Below are positions 1-8,083 of a stretch of 64,000 bases of DNA, one piece after another. The position numbers and the translations under genes were made by a program. The stretch is from assembly GCF_900240405.1 (NCBI RefSeq), contig NZ_OEQK01000002.1:496001-560000 (forward strand), in the 5' to 3' direction. A model generated the notes under the pieces. It saw only the letters and a program-made list of their open reading frames with translations, was not told where the DNA came from and made no database searches. Origin of the DNA: Salirhabdus sp. Marseille-P4669 (GTDB lineage: Bacteria; Bacillota; Bacilli; Bacillales; Alkalibacillaceae). How positions within the stretch are numbered: position 1 is the stretch's first letter; each line of letters opens with the position of its first letter.

Positions 1-156
1 GCCACTGAAATTGAATCGATTCATACGCAATTTAAAATCGCTTTAGTGGCATTAGGTGCTAGAACACCTAAAGAGCTCCGCGGTAAACCTCATGTGTTTT
101 TCGGTAAAACAAAAGAATGGTATGAACAACGTATAAATTCTTTTCCAAACGATTAA
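1..156 (+). CDS. fni: Isopentenyl-diphosphate delta-isomerase type 2, C-terminal end (partial)
   Basis: Open frame running in from the left edge and ending at TAA 154-156, giving the last 51 residues. The tail (QFKIALVALGARTPKELRG, then HVFFGKTKEWYEQR) resembles the C-terminus of the FMN-dependent type 2 IPP isomerase, which interconverts IPP and DMAPP. Its place just before yphA and der matches fni in Bacillus. The FMN and substrate-binding parts lie outside the window, so the call rests on the tail and on gene order. Confidence 0.72.
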   Translation, partial: ATEIESIHTQFKIALVALGARTPKELRGKPHVFFGKTKEWYEQRINSFPND

Positions 157-168
157 GAAAACAAAAAA

Positions 169-199
169 ACACCTATAATGGGAACTATAAGTAGGTGTT
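169..199 (+). promoter_or_regulatory. Hairpin covering the yphA ribosome binding site
   Basis: An 8-bp perfect inverted repeat, AACACCTA (169-176) and TAGGTGTT (192-199), lies between fni and yphA. The right arm contains the AGGTG Shine-Dalgarno of yphA (193-197), whose ATG is at 205. A TATAAT at 174-179 lies in the left arm/loop but has no convincing -35. The fold would hide the ribosome binding site. It lacks a T-run, so it is not an ordinary terminator. Confidence 0.5.
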
Positions 200-204
200 G
201 AAAA

Positions 205-801
205 ATGGAAAAAGGATTATTTCTATGGTTCATTTGGTTACTTTGGATTATTTTATACTTTTTTGAATTTAATAAACGGAAACGAACGATCCAAACATGT
301 ATCGTCCTTATCGGTATTATTTGTTCGAATCAGTATATTGTCATAATGGATTTCCAACTCTTTCTGCCACTACTATATGGTTTGCTAATAGGTTTTTGTA
401 TATTGTCGGTACAAAAGAAAAGTATAACTATGATTCTACTTACGATAAGCTTGAGCTTTTTTTATAGTGGATTAAAAATTTGGGAGCTTTTGAATCCATT
501 ATGGTTGTTTGTTTCGTCAACTGTATTTTGGACTATCGTTGGATTTACCATTCTTTCTCTATTTACACCACCTAAATATGAACTACGAATAGGGATATGG
601 CTGGTTAGTACTTCTACAGGCCATCTTATTTACAGCTTAATTCGAAATGCCTATGGGTACCAATATGCAATTGGTGATTACTCTTATTTAGTCGATGTAG
701 TGTTTTTTGTGCAGCTTCTTACAGTTATAAATAAATTAGGGAAACTAAGTGCTAAAATTGAACAGTCTATTCAAAACGTTCGGCTTAAAAGTATGAAATA
801 A
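205..801 (+). CDS. yphA: YphA family multi-pass membrane protein
   Basis: A 198-residue, strongly hydrophobic protein with about six predicted membrane segments, starting MEKGLFLWFIWLLWIILYFF. Length and position between fni and der match B. subtilis YphA (about 199 aa), a membrane protein of unknown function. The start has AGGTG seven bases upstream. No catalytic motif is visible. In B. subtilis a yphB gene follows; none is present here, since der comes next after two possible terminators. Confidence 0.75.
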   Translation: MEKGLFLWFIWLLWIILYFFEFNKRKRTIQTCIVLIGIICSNQYIVIMDFQLFLPLLYGLLIGFCILSVQKKSITMILLTISLSFFYSGLKIWELLNPLWLFVSSTVFWTIVGFTILSLFTPPKYELRIGIWLVSTSTGHLIYSLIRNAYGYQYAIGDYSYLVDVVFFVQLLTVINKLGKLSAKIEQSIQNVRLKSMK

Positions 802-839
802 TTTATTGCTAGAAAGTAAACAATAATAATACATGTGAT

Positions 840-874
840 AAGAGATATAAATTTGTTTATTTATACCTCTTTTG
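840..874 (+). terminator. Possible first terminator after yphA
   Basis: Stem AAGAGATATAAAT (840-852) with ATTTATACCTCTT (859-871), one mismatch and a 6-base loop, followed by TTTGC. It is weaker than the hairpin 30 bases downstream and may act with it. Confidence 0.42.
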
Positions 875-897
875 CTAAAATATAAAAGCTAATAGTT

Positions 898-925
898 ACC
901 CTTCTTTCATAAAAAGAAGGGTTTT
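898..925 (+). terminator. Rho-independent terminator after yphA
   Basis: Stem CCCTTCTTT (899-907) with AAAGAAGGG (913-921), a short loop, then TTTT. It separates yphA from der. Confidence 0.8.
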
Positions 926-1023
926 ATACTATCAATAAAATAGTATTGAAGGAAATAGTATGAAATAAAACAAATAGATACAACTAGATCCTAGTGAATC
1001 GTTGAGAAAAAGGGTGAACCTAA

Positions 1024-2334
1024 ATGCGTAAATCAGTAGTTGCAATTGTTGGAAAACCAAACGTAGGAAAATCAACTATATTTAATCGTTTAGTTGGTGA
1101 AAGAATTTCAATCGTAGAAGATATACCAGGTGTTACGAGAGATCGAATCTATTCAGAAGCAGAATGGTTAAACACAAAATTTAATTTAATTGATACTGGT
1201 GGAATTGAGATTGGTGATGAGCCTTTGCTCGTTCAAATGAGGCAACAAGCAGAAATTGCGATTGATGAAGCGGACGTTATCATTTTTATGATTAATGGCA
1301 AAGAAGGAATTACAGCTGCAGATGAAGAAGTTGCCAAAATGTTATTTAAAACAAATAAGCCAGTCGTTTTAGCTGTAAACAAAATCGACAATCCAGAAAT
1401 GAGAGAACAAATCTATGAATATTATTCATTAGGTTTTGGGGAACCTTTCCCGATTTCTGGAACCCATGGGCTCGGCTTAGGTGATTTGTTAGACGAAGTA
1501 GTGAAGCATTTTCCAGAAAGAGCTGTCGAAGAGTATGATGAGGAAGTAATTCGGTTTAGTCTAATCGGTCGACCAAATGTAGGTAAATCTTCGCTCGTTA
1601 ACGCCCTTTTAGGAGAAGAACGGGTTATTGTTAGTGATATAGCTGGAACAACTAGAGACGCAATTGATACCTCGTTTGTTAAGGATGGTAATGACTTTAT
1701 TATTATCGATACTGCAGGAATGAGAAAAAGAGGAAAGGTATATGAAAAGACCGAAAAATATAGTGTGTTAAGGGCTTTAAAAGCAATCGAGCGTTCAGAC
1801 GTCGTTCTAGTAGTTTTGGATGCAGATACTGGAATTATTGAGCAAGATAAAAAGATTGCTGGTTACGCCCATGATGCAGGTAAAGCCATAATCATAGTGG
1901 TTAATAAATGGGATACGGTTGAAAAAGATGATAATACGATGGCAAAATTTGAGGAAAAGGTACGAAAAGAATTCCAATTTCTCGATTATGCGCCAATTGT
2001 CTTTCTATCAGCATTAACAAAGAAACGAATTCATACATTATTACCTAAAATCATTGTGGCTAGTGAAAACCATTCGTTACGTGTACCTACAAACATCTTG
2101 AATGAAGTAATTATGGATTCCTTAGCACTAAATCCCACTCCGTCTATAAAAGGACGAAAGTTAAAGATTTTATATGCTACTCAAGTTGCTGTTAAGCCGC
2201 CTACATTTGTTGTATTTGTTAACGACCCAGAGCTTATGCATTTTTCTTACAAACGTTTTTTGGAAAATAGAGTTCGGGAAGCATTTGGCTTTGAAGGCAC
2301 ACCAATTAAAATTTATGCTAGAGCACGAAAATAG
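1024..2334 (+). CDS. der: Ribosome-associated GTPase Der (EngA)
   Basis: Essential tandem-domain GTPase for late 50S ribosomal subunit assembly; 436 aa is the family's usual length. The first G domain has GKPNVGKST near residue 10, DTGG and NKID. The second has GRPNVGKSS near residue 180, DTAGMRKRG and NKWD. The C-terminal KH-like domain ends at RARK. The ATG has an AAGGGTG-type ribosome binding site. It lies between yphA and gpsA, as in Bacillus. Confidence 0.97.
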   Translation: MRKSVVAIVGKPNVGKSTIFNRLVGERISIVEDIPGVTRDRIYSEAEWLNTKFNLIDTGGIEIGDEPLLVQMRQQAEIAIDEADVIIFMINGKEGITAADEEVAKMLFKTNKPVVLAVNKIDNPEMREQIYEYYSLGFGEPFPISGTHGLGLGDLLDEVVKHFPERAVEEYDEEVIRFSLIGRPNVGKSSLVNALLGEERVIVSDIAGTTRDAIDTSFVKDGNDFIIIDTAGMRKRGKVYEKTEKYSVLRALKAIERSDVVLVVLDADTGIIEQDKKIAGYAHDAGKAIIIVVNKWDTVEKDDNTMAKFEEKVRKEFQFLDYAPIVFLSALTKKRIHTLLPKIIVASENHSLRVPTNILNEVIMDSLALNPTPSIKGRKLKILYATQVAVKPPTFVVFVNDPELMHFSYKRFLENRVREAFGFEGTPIKIYARARK

Positions 2335-2383
2335 ACATATAAACAGTTCGTATAATCGATTATCCACGAAGAGGTGATTGGAA

Positions 2384-3415
2384 ATGGGGAAAATTGCTGT
2401 ATTGGGTGCAGGGAGCTGGGGAACAGCTTTATCACTTGTACTAGCAGATAACAACCATGACGTCCGTCTTTGGACACATCGTCAAGAGCAAGCGAATGAT
2501 ATTAATGAAGCTAGAGAAAACAAAAAATATTTACAAAATGTACACCTGCCGGAAAATATTAAAGCATATCATCAAATGGAAAATGCAATAGAGGGTGTAG
2601 AGGCAATTGTTCTTGTTGTTCCAACTAAGGCTATACGAGAAGTATGTCAACAATTGTCAGAAAGTCTCAATCATCAAGTTACCCTCATTCATGCTACAAA
2701 AGGTATTGAACCTGGAACTCAAAAAAGGGTATCGGAAATGATAGAGGAAGAGCTCCCTTCTCATTTATATAAAAGTGTGGTTGTGTTATCTGGACCAAGT
2801 CATGCCGAAGAAGTAGGAAAGCGACATCCAACCACTGTTACAGTGTCTTCAAGTGTAACTGAAGAATCGGAAATCGCCCAGGATTTATTCATTAATGAAA
2901 ATTTTCGTGTATATACCAATCCGGATATTATCGGTGTGGAATTAGGTGGGGCTTTAAAAAACATTATTGCATTAGGGGCGGGAATCTCAGATGGTTTAGA
3001 TTATGGAGACAATGCAAAAGCTGCCTTAATGACAAGAGGATTAACAGAGATTGCTCGATTAGGCACTTCAATGGGTGCCAATCCGTTAACATTTGCTGGT
3101 TTAACTGGTGTTGGGGATCTTATTGTAACATGTACAAGCTCGCATAGTCGTAATTGGCGAGCCGGAAATATGCTTGGAAAAGGCTTTCCATTAGATACAG
3201 TTTTAGAAGAAATGGGTATGGTTGTAGAAGGAGTTCGTACGACAAAGGCAGCATATCAATTAGCTAAGCAAGAAGATATCGCTATGCCGATAACGGAAGG
3301 AATATACAATGTTTTATTCGAGCGTGCAAAGCCGAAAGATGTTGTAGACCAACTAATGAATCGTGGGAAAACATCAGAGCTTGAGGATCTATCTCATATT
3401 AGCTGGAAAAAGTAA
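2384..3415 (+). CDS. gpsA: NAD(P)-dependent glycerol-3-phosphate dehydrogenase
   Basis: Reduces dihydroxyacetone phosphate to sn-glycerol 3-phosphate for phospholipid synthesis. The N-terminal Rossmann motif is GAGSWGTAL near residues 8-16. The catalytic-domain motif [15 protein letters not shown] follows near residue 190, then GDLIVTC and a C-terminal helical domain. An in-frame TTG at 2378 is possible, but GAGGTG at 2371-2376 is seven bases from ATG 2384, which is preferred and gives 343 aa. It is 49 bases downstream of der and probably co-transcribed, with a strong terminator after it. Confidence 0.97.
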   Translation: MGKIAVLGAGSWGTALSLVLADNNHDVRLWTHRQEQANDINEARENKKYLQNVHLPENIKAYHQMENAIEGVEAIVLVVPTKAIREVCQQLSESLNHQVTLIHATKGIEPGTQKRVSEMIEEELPSHLYKSVVVLSGPSHAEEVGKRHPTTVTVSSSVTEESEIAQDLFINENFRVYTNPDIIGVELGGALKNIIALGAGISDGLDYGDNAKAALMTRGLTEIARLGTSMGANPLTFAGLTGVGDLIVTCTSSHSRNWRAGNMLGKGFPLDTVLEEMGMVVEGVRTTKAAYQLAKQEDIAMPITEGIYNVLFERAKPKDVVDQLMNRGKTSELEDLSHISWKK

Positions 3416-3447
3416 TCATTCAAAAGTATAAACGTAGTGTAGAGATA

Positions 3448-3482
3448 CCAGAAGAAGGGGAAATACCTTCTTCTGGATTTTT
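3448..3482 (+). terminator. Terminator after gpsA
   Basis: Perfect 11-bp stem CCAGAAGAAGG (3448-3458) with CCTTCTTCTGG (3466-3476), then ATTTTTC. Confidence 0.9.
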
Positions 3483-3530
3483 CAATTTTAAAGCGATAAG
3501 AATCAATAAAGGAAGATGCGGATATACCTC

Positions 3531-3557
3531 ACAAGCCAATGCCCCTTGCATATAATA
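3531..3557 (+). promoter_or_regulatory. Candidate sigma-K promoter for the SpoVIF-family gene
   Basis: CATATAATA at 3549-3557 fits the sigma-K -10 consensus CATA-N3-TA, and an AC at 3531-3532 lies 16 bases upstream, the expected -35. The same bases also contain TATAAT, so a sigma-A promoter cannot be excluded. The downstream gene belongs to a late mother-cell sporulation family, which favours sigma-K. Confidence 0.5.
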
Positions 3558-3586
3558 TGGTGAAATGGGAACAAGGAGGTAAGGTA

Positions 3587-3850
3587 GTGAGTAAAGATCC
3601 TAAAAACAACATTTTTGGTCACATAGAAAAAAATTCGAATATCAATGCTAATGAAGTATTCAAGGTTGCTGAATCTGTAAAAAATGCAAATTTCTCTGAC
3701 GAAAAAACGGTTCGCCAACTTGTTCGTCGTTTATCTAAAATGGCGAATAAACCATTACCAAGAGAAAAAGAAGACAAAATTGTCGAGATGATCACAAAAC
3801 AAAATGTACCAATGGATATGAACACTCTTCAAAAAATGCTTAAGAAATAA
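3587..3850 (+). CDS. spoVIF: SpoVIF-family sporulation protein
   Basis: An 87-aa acidic/basic protein with the family core VKNANFSDEKTVRQLVRRLS and MANKPLPREKEDKIVEMIT, closely resembling B. subtilis SpoVIF (YjcC, 87 aa), a mother-cell protein needed for coat assembly and spore resistance. The GTG start at 3587 is chosen because AAGGAGGT at 3573-3580 is six bases upstream; the longer in-frame extension from 3539 has no such site and would overrun the promoter. It stands alone between terminators. It could be a paralogue rather than the orthologue, since B. subtilis spoVIF is elsewhere. Confidence 0.82.
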   Translation: MSKDPKNNIFGHIEKNSNINANEVFKVAESVKNANFSDEKTVRQLVRRLSKMANKPLPREKEDKIVEMITKQNVPMDMNTLQKMLKK

Positions 3851-3953
3851 TGCTGCTTGGGCTATTGAGGATGCAATTGTATTACCTTTCGCATAAAATA
3901 AATCGCAGCAGTTACTATGTAGAGCTGCAAGGTAAGGGAACTATTTAGTTGAG

Positions 3954-3986
3954 CCGAGGTGTTTGCCCCTTCACCTCGGTTTTTTT
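3954..3986 (+). terminator. Terminator after the SpoVIF-family gene
   Basis: Stem CCGAGGTG (3954-3961) with CACCTCGG (3972-3979), followed by seven T. Confidence 0.92.
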
Positions 3987-4038
3987 CATTCTGTATATAA
4001 ATTCCTTTGGTAATCATTAAGAGTATTCTTATGTTCTG

Positions 4039-4047
4039 TGTTATAAT
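4039..4047 (+). promoter_or_regulatory. Extended -10 promoter candidate for yphE-yphF
   Basis: TGTTATAAT at 4039-4047 is a perfect extended -10 (TGN-TATAAT). No good -35 is visible. It lies 39 bases before the yphE start and just after a terminator. Confidence 0.45.
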
Positions 4048-4085
4048 ATTCAACGTACATTTCGGAAGTAAAAGGAGAGAAACAC

Positions 4086-4283
4086 ATGTCAGAAAGTATG
4101 TTGAAAATGTACATTTCCTTTGCTGGAATGGCCTTTTTAATTATAGCGATTGTTTTAATTATGCTAAGTAGGAATAAGTTAAAAGGTGTTTTAAGCATTA
4201 TTACAGGAATTATCGCGTACATATTTTTTATTGTAGGAAGTATTATTATTTTTTATATTGTCATTAGCGGACCAACTGCTTAA
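4086..4283 (+). CDS. yphE: YphE family small membrane protein (DUF2768)
   Basis: A 65-residue protein with two hydrophobic helices (about residues 7-27 and 36-60), starting MSESMLKMYISFAGMAFLII. Size and place before yphF match YphE/DUF2768, a small Bacillus membrane protein of unknown function. AAAGGAGAG precedes the ATG. Confidence 0.78.
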   Translation: MSESMLKMYISFAGMAFLIIAIVLIMLSRNKLKGVLSIITGIIAYIFFIVGSIIIFYIVISGPTA

Positions 4284-4304
4284 GGTTATTCGGAGGAATT
4301 TACG

Positions 4305-5039
4305 ATGAAAAGATTTTATCAAATTATAATGTTTGTGCTAACCATTGTTCTACTAACAGGTTGTTTGTACCCAGAAGAACAATTAGAAAAGAATCAAGTA
4401 CCGAATGATGTTCAATTGGAAACGGTACAGCTTGCTATCGATCAATATCGTGAAGCAAATAATGGTACATTGCCAATAAAGAATAGGGATAGTGATACAC
4501 CAATATTTCAGAAATATCCGATTGACTTCAAAATTCTAAAACAATATGGGCATATTTCTTCCACCCCTGGTAATGCTTTTGAAGAAGGAGGCTATTACCA
4601 ATATGTTCTTATTGACCCGGAGACTTCCCCTACCGTTAAAGTATTAGATTTACGGACAATTGATAAAATGAGAGAGGTCTATATGGACTTAGAATTATTT
4701 CGAACGGAACACATTTATCCTCCATTTGGACAGGATATAGCTCCTGGAATTTATGAACTAGATTATGAAAAATTGGGTTATGATGAACCGTTATATGTTG
4801 ACAGTCCTTATTCAACTCATCAACTGCCAATCATTATGGATTCAAATGGTGTGCTATTTGTAGATTATCGAAAAGATGTGTATGACATTTTACGTAAGGA
4901 AGACCACAACTATAAAGATGGCGATGATATTCGTTATCTATTAACCGATTTTTATCCAATTGCGCCAGCGTATGCATATCCTCTTACGATTGAAAATGGA
5001 GAACCTGTATTTCTTAATGATACGAAAAAAGAGAAATAG
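4305..5039 (+). CDS. yphF: YphF family lipoprotein
   Basis: A 244-aa protein, the same length as B. subtilis YphF. The N-terminus is a lipoprotein signal: MKRFYQ, a hydrophobic stretch, then the lipobox LLTG-C with Cys20 as the lipidation site. The rest is acidic and presumably extracytoplasmic. It starts 21 bases after yphE with GGAGG upstream, so the pair is probably one transcript. The function is unknown; it sits next to spoIVA, as in Bacillus. Confidence 0.82.
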   Translation: MKRFYQIIMFVLTIVLLTGCLYPEEQLEKNQVPNDVQLETVQLAIDQYREANNGTLPIKNRDSDTPIFQKYPIDFKILKQYGHISSTPGNAFEEGGYYQYVLIDPETSPTVKVLDLRTIDKMREVYMDLELFRTEHIYPPFGQDIAPGIYELDYEKLGYDEPLYVDSPYSTHQLPIIMDSNGVLFVDYRKDVYDILRKEDHNYKDGDDIRYLLTDFYPIAPAYAYPLTIENGEPVFLNDTKKEK

Positions 5040-5067
5040 CCAAGTAGCAGTCAGCGAAATTTTAAAA

Positions 5068-5096
5068 AGATGCCAGAAAGTAGGCATCTTTTTTTA
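5068..5096 (+). terminator. Terminator after yphF
   Basis: Stem AGATGCC (5068-5074) with GGCATCT (5083-5089), then a run of T. Confidence 0.88.
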
Positions 5097-5177
5097 TATG
5101 CTATGCATATTGTTTAGGAGGATGACTTTCGTGACGTTGAATTCTTAAATTCGAGCTTTTTTATTTTCATATTTTAG

Positions 5178-5207
5178 TCATATTCTAATAGGACAACGTC
5201 ATAGACT
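5178..5207 (+). promoter_or_regulatory. Candidate sigma-E promoter of spoIVA
   Basis: A TCATATT -35 (5178-5184), a 15-base spacer and CATAGACT -10 (5200-5207) fit the mother-cell sigma-E consensus with about one mismatch in the -10. The predicted start near 5214 gives a leader of about 60 bases. spoIVA is a known sigma-E gene in B. subtilis, so context and sequence agree. Confidence 0.7.
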
Positions 5208-5273
5208 TGTAATGTCAAAGAATTGTATTCGTGTTTACTCATGTTTGAAGTTAATGTACCGGGAGGGGATCAC

Positions 5274-6752
5274 TTGGAAAGAGTCGATATTTTTAAGGAC
5301 ATATCGAAACGAACAAATGGAGATATTTATCTTGGAGTAGTAGGAGCGGTTCGCACAGGGAAATCAACTTTTATAAAGAAGTTTATGGATCTTGTAGTAT
5401 TACCAAATATACAAGACGATGCAGAGAGAGCCCGTGCACAAGATGAATTACCGCAAAGTGCAGCAGGACGCACCATAATGACAACAGAGCCTAAATTTAT
5501 CCCAAATCAAGCAGTATCCGTTAAAGTAGATGAGGGACTAGACGTAAATATTCGTCTAGTAGATTGTGTAGGGTATACAGTAGAGGGTGCAAAAGGCTTT
5601 GAAGATGAAAATGGGCCTAGAATGATTCATACACCTTGGTATGAGGAGCCAATTCCTTTTCATGATGCAGCAGAGATTGGAACTCGCAAAGTTATTCAAG
5701 AACATTCTACAATAGGTGTTATTGTATCCACAGATGGAACAATTGGAGATATTCCGAGAAGTGACTATGTGGAAGCGGAGGAACGCGTTGTTAATGAACT
5801 GAAAGAAGTGGGTAAACCATTTATTATGGTTTTAAATAGCGCAAAGCCGTATGCTCCTGAAACAGAGCAGTTAACAGAAGAATTGAAGGAAAAATATGAT
5901 ATCCCAATTCTAGCTTTGAGTGTAGAAAATATGCGTGATCATGATGTTTATAGCGTTTTAAGAGAAGCGTTGTATGAATTCCCTGTACTAGAAGTTAATG
6001 TTAACCTACCAAGTTGGGTTATGGTACTTAAAGATGATCACTGGTTAAAGAGACGCTACGAAGAATCCATTCAAGAAACAGTAAAGGATATAAAACGTTT
6101 GCGAGATGTAGATAGAGTAGTAGGACAATTTTTTGACTATGACTTTGTAGATCAAGCCCAATTAGCGGGAATGGAAATGGGTGAAGGGATAGCAGAAATT
6201 GATTTACACGCACCAGATGAACTGTATGACCATGTCTTAAAAGAAATTGTAGGAGTAGAAATAAGAGGGAAAGATCACCTATTAGAGCTTATGCAAGACT
6301 TTGCTGTGGCAAAACGGGAATACGACCAAGTAGCTGAAGCATTACAAATGGTAAAATCTACAGGATATGGAATAGCTGCTCCAACATTAGAGGATATGGT
6401 TTTAGATGAACCAGAGATTATCAGGCAGGGCTCACGCTTTGGGGTTCGCTTAAAGGCGGTAGCACCTTCCATCCATATGGTTAAAGTGGAAGTGGAATCA
6501 GAGTTTGCGCCAATCATTGGTACGGAGAAGCAAAGCGAAGAGCTTGTTCGATACTTAATGCAGGATTTTGAAGATGATCCATTATCTATTTGGAATTCCG
6601 ATATTTTTGGCAGATCGTTGAGTTCCATCGTAAGAGAGGGAATTCAAGCAAAATTATCCTTGATGCCAGAGAATGCAAGGTACAAATTAAAAGAAACGTT
6701 AGAAAGAATTATTAATGAAGGTAGCGGTGGATTAATAGCTATTATTCTATAA
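5274..6752 (+). CDS. spoIVA: Stage IV sporulation protein A, spore coat basement ATPase
   Basis: Cytoskeleton-like ATPase that polymerises on the forespore surface as the base for coat assembly. Walker A GAVRTGKST lies near residue 24, followed by switch and Walker B-like LVDCVGYTVEGAKG, and the conserved C-terminal anchor region ends GSGGLIAIIL. The start is TTG 5274: GGGAGGGG (5261-5268) is correctly spaced and the product is 492 aa, exactly the B. subtilis length. The frame is open upstream to 5223, but those residues are not part of the family. Confidence 0.98.
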   Translation: MERVDIFKDISKRTNGDIYLGVVGAVRTGKSTFIKKFMDLVVLPNIQDDAERARAQDELPQSAAGRTIMTTEPKFIPNQAVSVKVDEGLDVNIRLVDCVGYTVEGAKGFEDENGPRMIHTPWYEEPIPFHDAAEIGTRKVIQEHSTIGVIVSTDGTIGDIPRSDYVEAEERVVNELKEVGKPFIMVLNSAKPYAPETEQLTEELKEKYDIPILALSVENMRDHDVYSVLREALYEFPVLEVNVNLPSWVMVLKDDHWLKRRYEESIQETVKDIKRLRDVDRVVGQFFDYDFVDQAQLAGMEMGEGIAEIDLHAPDELYDHVLKEIVGVEIRGKDHLLELMQDFAVAKREYDQVAEALQMVKSTGYGIAAPTLEDMVLDEPEIIRQGSRFGVRLKAVAPSIHMVKVEVESEFAPIIGTEKQSEELVRYLMQDFEDDPLSIWNSDIFGRSLSSIVREGIQAKLSLMPENARYKLKETLERIINEGSGGLIAIIL

Positions 6753-6755
6753 TCG

Positions 6756-6784
6756 AAAGCGGCAAAGCAGCCGCTTTTTTTATT
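6756..6784 (+). terminator. Terminator after spoIVA
   Basis: Stem AAAGCGGC (6756-6763) with GCCGCTTT (6770-6777), followed by T residues. Confidence 0.9.
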
Positions 6785-6982
6785 GGAGTTTTCAATGATG
6801 GCCTTGCTTTGAATCATCCCAAACACCAAGTATCCAGTATACTGCATATACAAAAGTTGATTTTTGGACAACACCTATTGAAAAATAAATTAATAGATAC
6901 AAAAATAGTATTTTTTTGATCAAATCGGATAGAATGATGACTGTAAAAGCTATGTAAATCCTATTTACATGGGATTTTGTAG

Positions 6983-7010
6983 TTGCAACCCTATCACTTT
7001 ATATGATAAT
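6983..7010 (+). promoter_or_regulatory. Upstream hbs promoter candidate
   Basis: TTGCAA (6983-6988), a 16-base spacer and GATAAT (7005-7010) form a plausible sigma-A promoter about 220 bases before hbs. Confidence 0.45.
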
Positions 7011-7075
7011 ATGCAATTAATTCAAGGTGATTAATAGAAAAAATATCATATCTTGAAGAAATTTGCCTAATTTCA

Positions 7076-7104
7076 TTGAATTTTGGAGTAGATTCGGTTA
7101 TTAT
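7076..7104 (+). promoter_or_regulatory. Proximal hbs promoter candidate
   Basis: TTGAAT (7076-7081), a 17-base spacer and TATTAT (7099-7104) resemble a sigma-A promoter, leaving a leader of about 120 bases. Confidence 0.5.
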
Positions 7105-7233
7105 TAGGCTTGTCACCTTATATAAGAGTGATAAAGAGTATAAAAAGTTAGAAAAATGTAAACGAATGGAATAATCGGAATGTAAGTTCCTGTTATTCTA
7201 AAAGGTTCCCTATTTTGGGAGGAGGTGAAAGAT

Positions 7234-7506
7234 ATGAACAAAACAGAATTAGTAAATGCTGTTGCAGAAAAAAGTGATCTTTCTAAAAAGGATGCTGCTC
7301 TTGCAGTTGATTCAGTATTTGAAGCAATCACAGAATCTTTACAAAGTGGTGACAAAGTTCAACTAATTGGCTTTGGTAACTTCGAGGTACGTGAACGTGC
7401 TGCACGTAAAGGACGTAATCCTCAAACTGGTGATGAAATCGAAATTCCAGCAAGTAAGGTTCCTGCTTTCAAACCAGGTAAAGCCCTTAAGGATGCTGTG
7501 AAATAA
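7234..7506 (+). CDS. hbs: DNA-binding protein HU (HBsu)
   Basis: Histone-like nucleoid protein of 90 aa, with N-terminal [21 protein letters not shown], the DNA-binding arm [30 protein letters not shown] and the [18 protein letters not shown] signature. ATG 7234 is chosen over the in-frame GTG at 7225 because GGAGGAGGTG overlaps that GTG and is ideally spaced for the ATG. The very strong ribosome binding site and own terminator suit an abundant protein. In B. subtilis folE (mtrA) follows; here mtrB follows directly. Confidence 0.98.
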   Translation: MNKTELVNAVAEKSDLSKKDAALAVDSVFEAITESLQSGDKVQLIGFGNFEVRERAARKGRNPQTGDEIEIPASKVPAFKPGKALKDAVK

Positions 7507-7532
7507 GCTGTTATACATAGGGCTAAATGATA

Positions 7533-7560
7533 AGAGGGGGAAATTCCCCCTTTTTTCTTT
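7533..7560 (+). terminator. Terminator after hbs
   Basis: Stem AGAGGGGG with CCCCCTTT around a 5-base loop (7535-7553), followed by TTTCTTTT. Confidence 0.88.
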
Positions 7561-7622
7561 TGTCTTTTACACGCCTCACTATTTTAAATTCTTCAACATT
7601 CCCCTAGTTAAATTAAAAATAG

Positions 7623-7648
7623 ATTATCAATAGTGATAATGGTAAAAT
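7623..7648 (+). promoter_or_regulatory. mtrB promoter with embedded inverted repeat
   Basis: TGG-TAAAAT (7640-7648) is an extended -10. Directly upstream, between it and any -35, lies a 7-4-7 inverted repeat, ATTATCA (7623-7629) and TGATAAT (7634-7640), in the position of a repressor operator. A Fur box has these arms in the opposite order, so the binding protein is not identified. Confidence 0.42.
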
Positions 7649-7689
7649 AGATAAGTAATTTTAAGTACGTTGATAAGGAGGAACGAAAA

Positions 7690-7923
7690 ATGAGTTCCAA
7701 TCAATCAAATGTTGACTTTTTTGTAATTAAGGCATTAGAGGATGGAGTAAATGTGATAGGACTTACAAGAGGTACCGATACAAGATTCCATCATACAGAG
7801 AAGCTGGATAAAGGGGAAGTGATGATTGCTCAATTTACCGAGCACACTTCAGCTGTAAAAGTCCGGGGCAAGGCATTAATCCAAACGAGCCATGGTGAAC
7901 TGTATAGCGAATCATCTGAATAA
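7690..7923 (+). CDS. mtrB: Trp RNA-binding attenuation protein (TRAP)
   Basis: Forms an 11-subunit ring that binds tryptophan and then (G/U)AG-repeat RNA, causing termination or blocking translation of trp genes. The 77-aa protein has the family core [20 protein letters not shown] and the RNA-contact region [29 protein letters not shown], with family-typical length. AAGGAGG precedes the ATG. Its B. subtilis partner gene mtrA (folE) is not beside it, and the trp operon is absent from its usual place further on. Confidence 0.96.
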   Translation: MSSNQSNVDFFVIKALEDGVNVIGLTRGTDTRFHHTEKLDKGEVMIAQFTEHTSAVKVRGKALIQTSHGELYSESSE

Positions 7924-8083
7924 ATAGGCACTAAAAATAAAACGAAGCATTAAGGTCCTCTTTCAATGTGAATCCCTCTACAAAAAAAGGTGTATAAATG
8001 TGTTATATAAGTGTTTTGAGTATGAAAATAAACGCCATTGTGCCATAATAAAAGGGATAGAGACATAGAGGAGAAGGGGAAAG

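Larger units (their letters stand above)
6785..7233. other. Non-coding interval before hbs
   Basis: About 450 AT-rich bases with no credible gene on either strand. Short minus-strand frames at 6644-6874 and 7113-7355 have no ribosome binding site or family resemblance. The interval holds two candidate hbs promoters (6983-7010 and 7076-7104) and hence a leader of roughly 115-215 bases, in line with the multiple-promoter, long-leader arrangement known for B. subtilis hbs. Confidence 0.6.

Noticed and set aside
6275-6628. 117-codon minus-strand frame within spoIVA
   Set aside because: Lies wholly inside a highly conserved gene, with no ribosome site and no family resemblance.
7623-7640. Fur or PerR box in the mtrB promoter
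   Set aside because: The arms ATTATCA-N4-TGATAAT are in the reverse order and spacing of TGATAAT-N-ATTATCA; only a general operator-like repeat is claimed.
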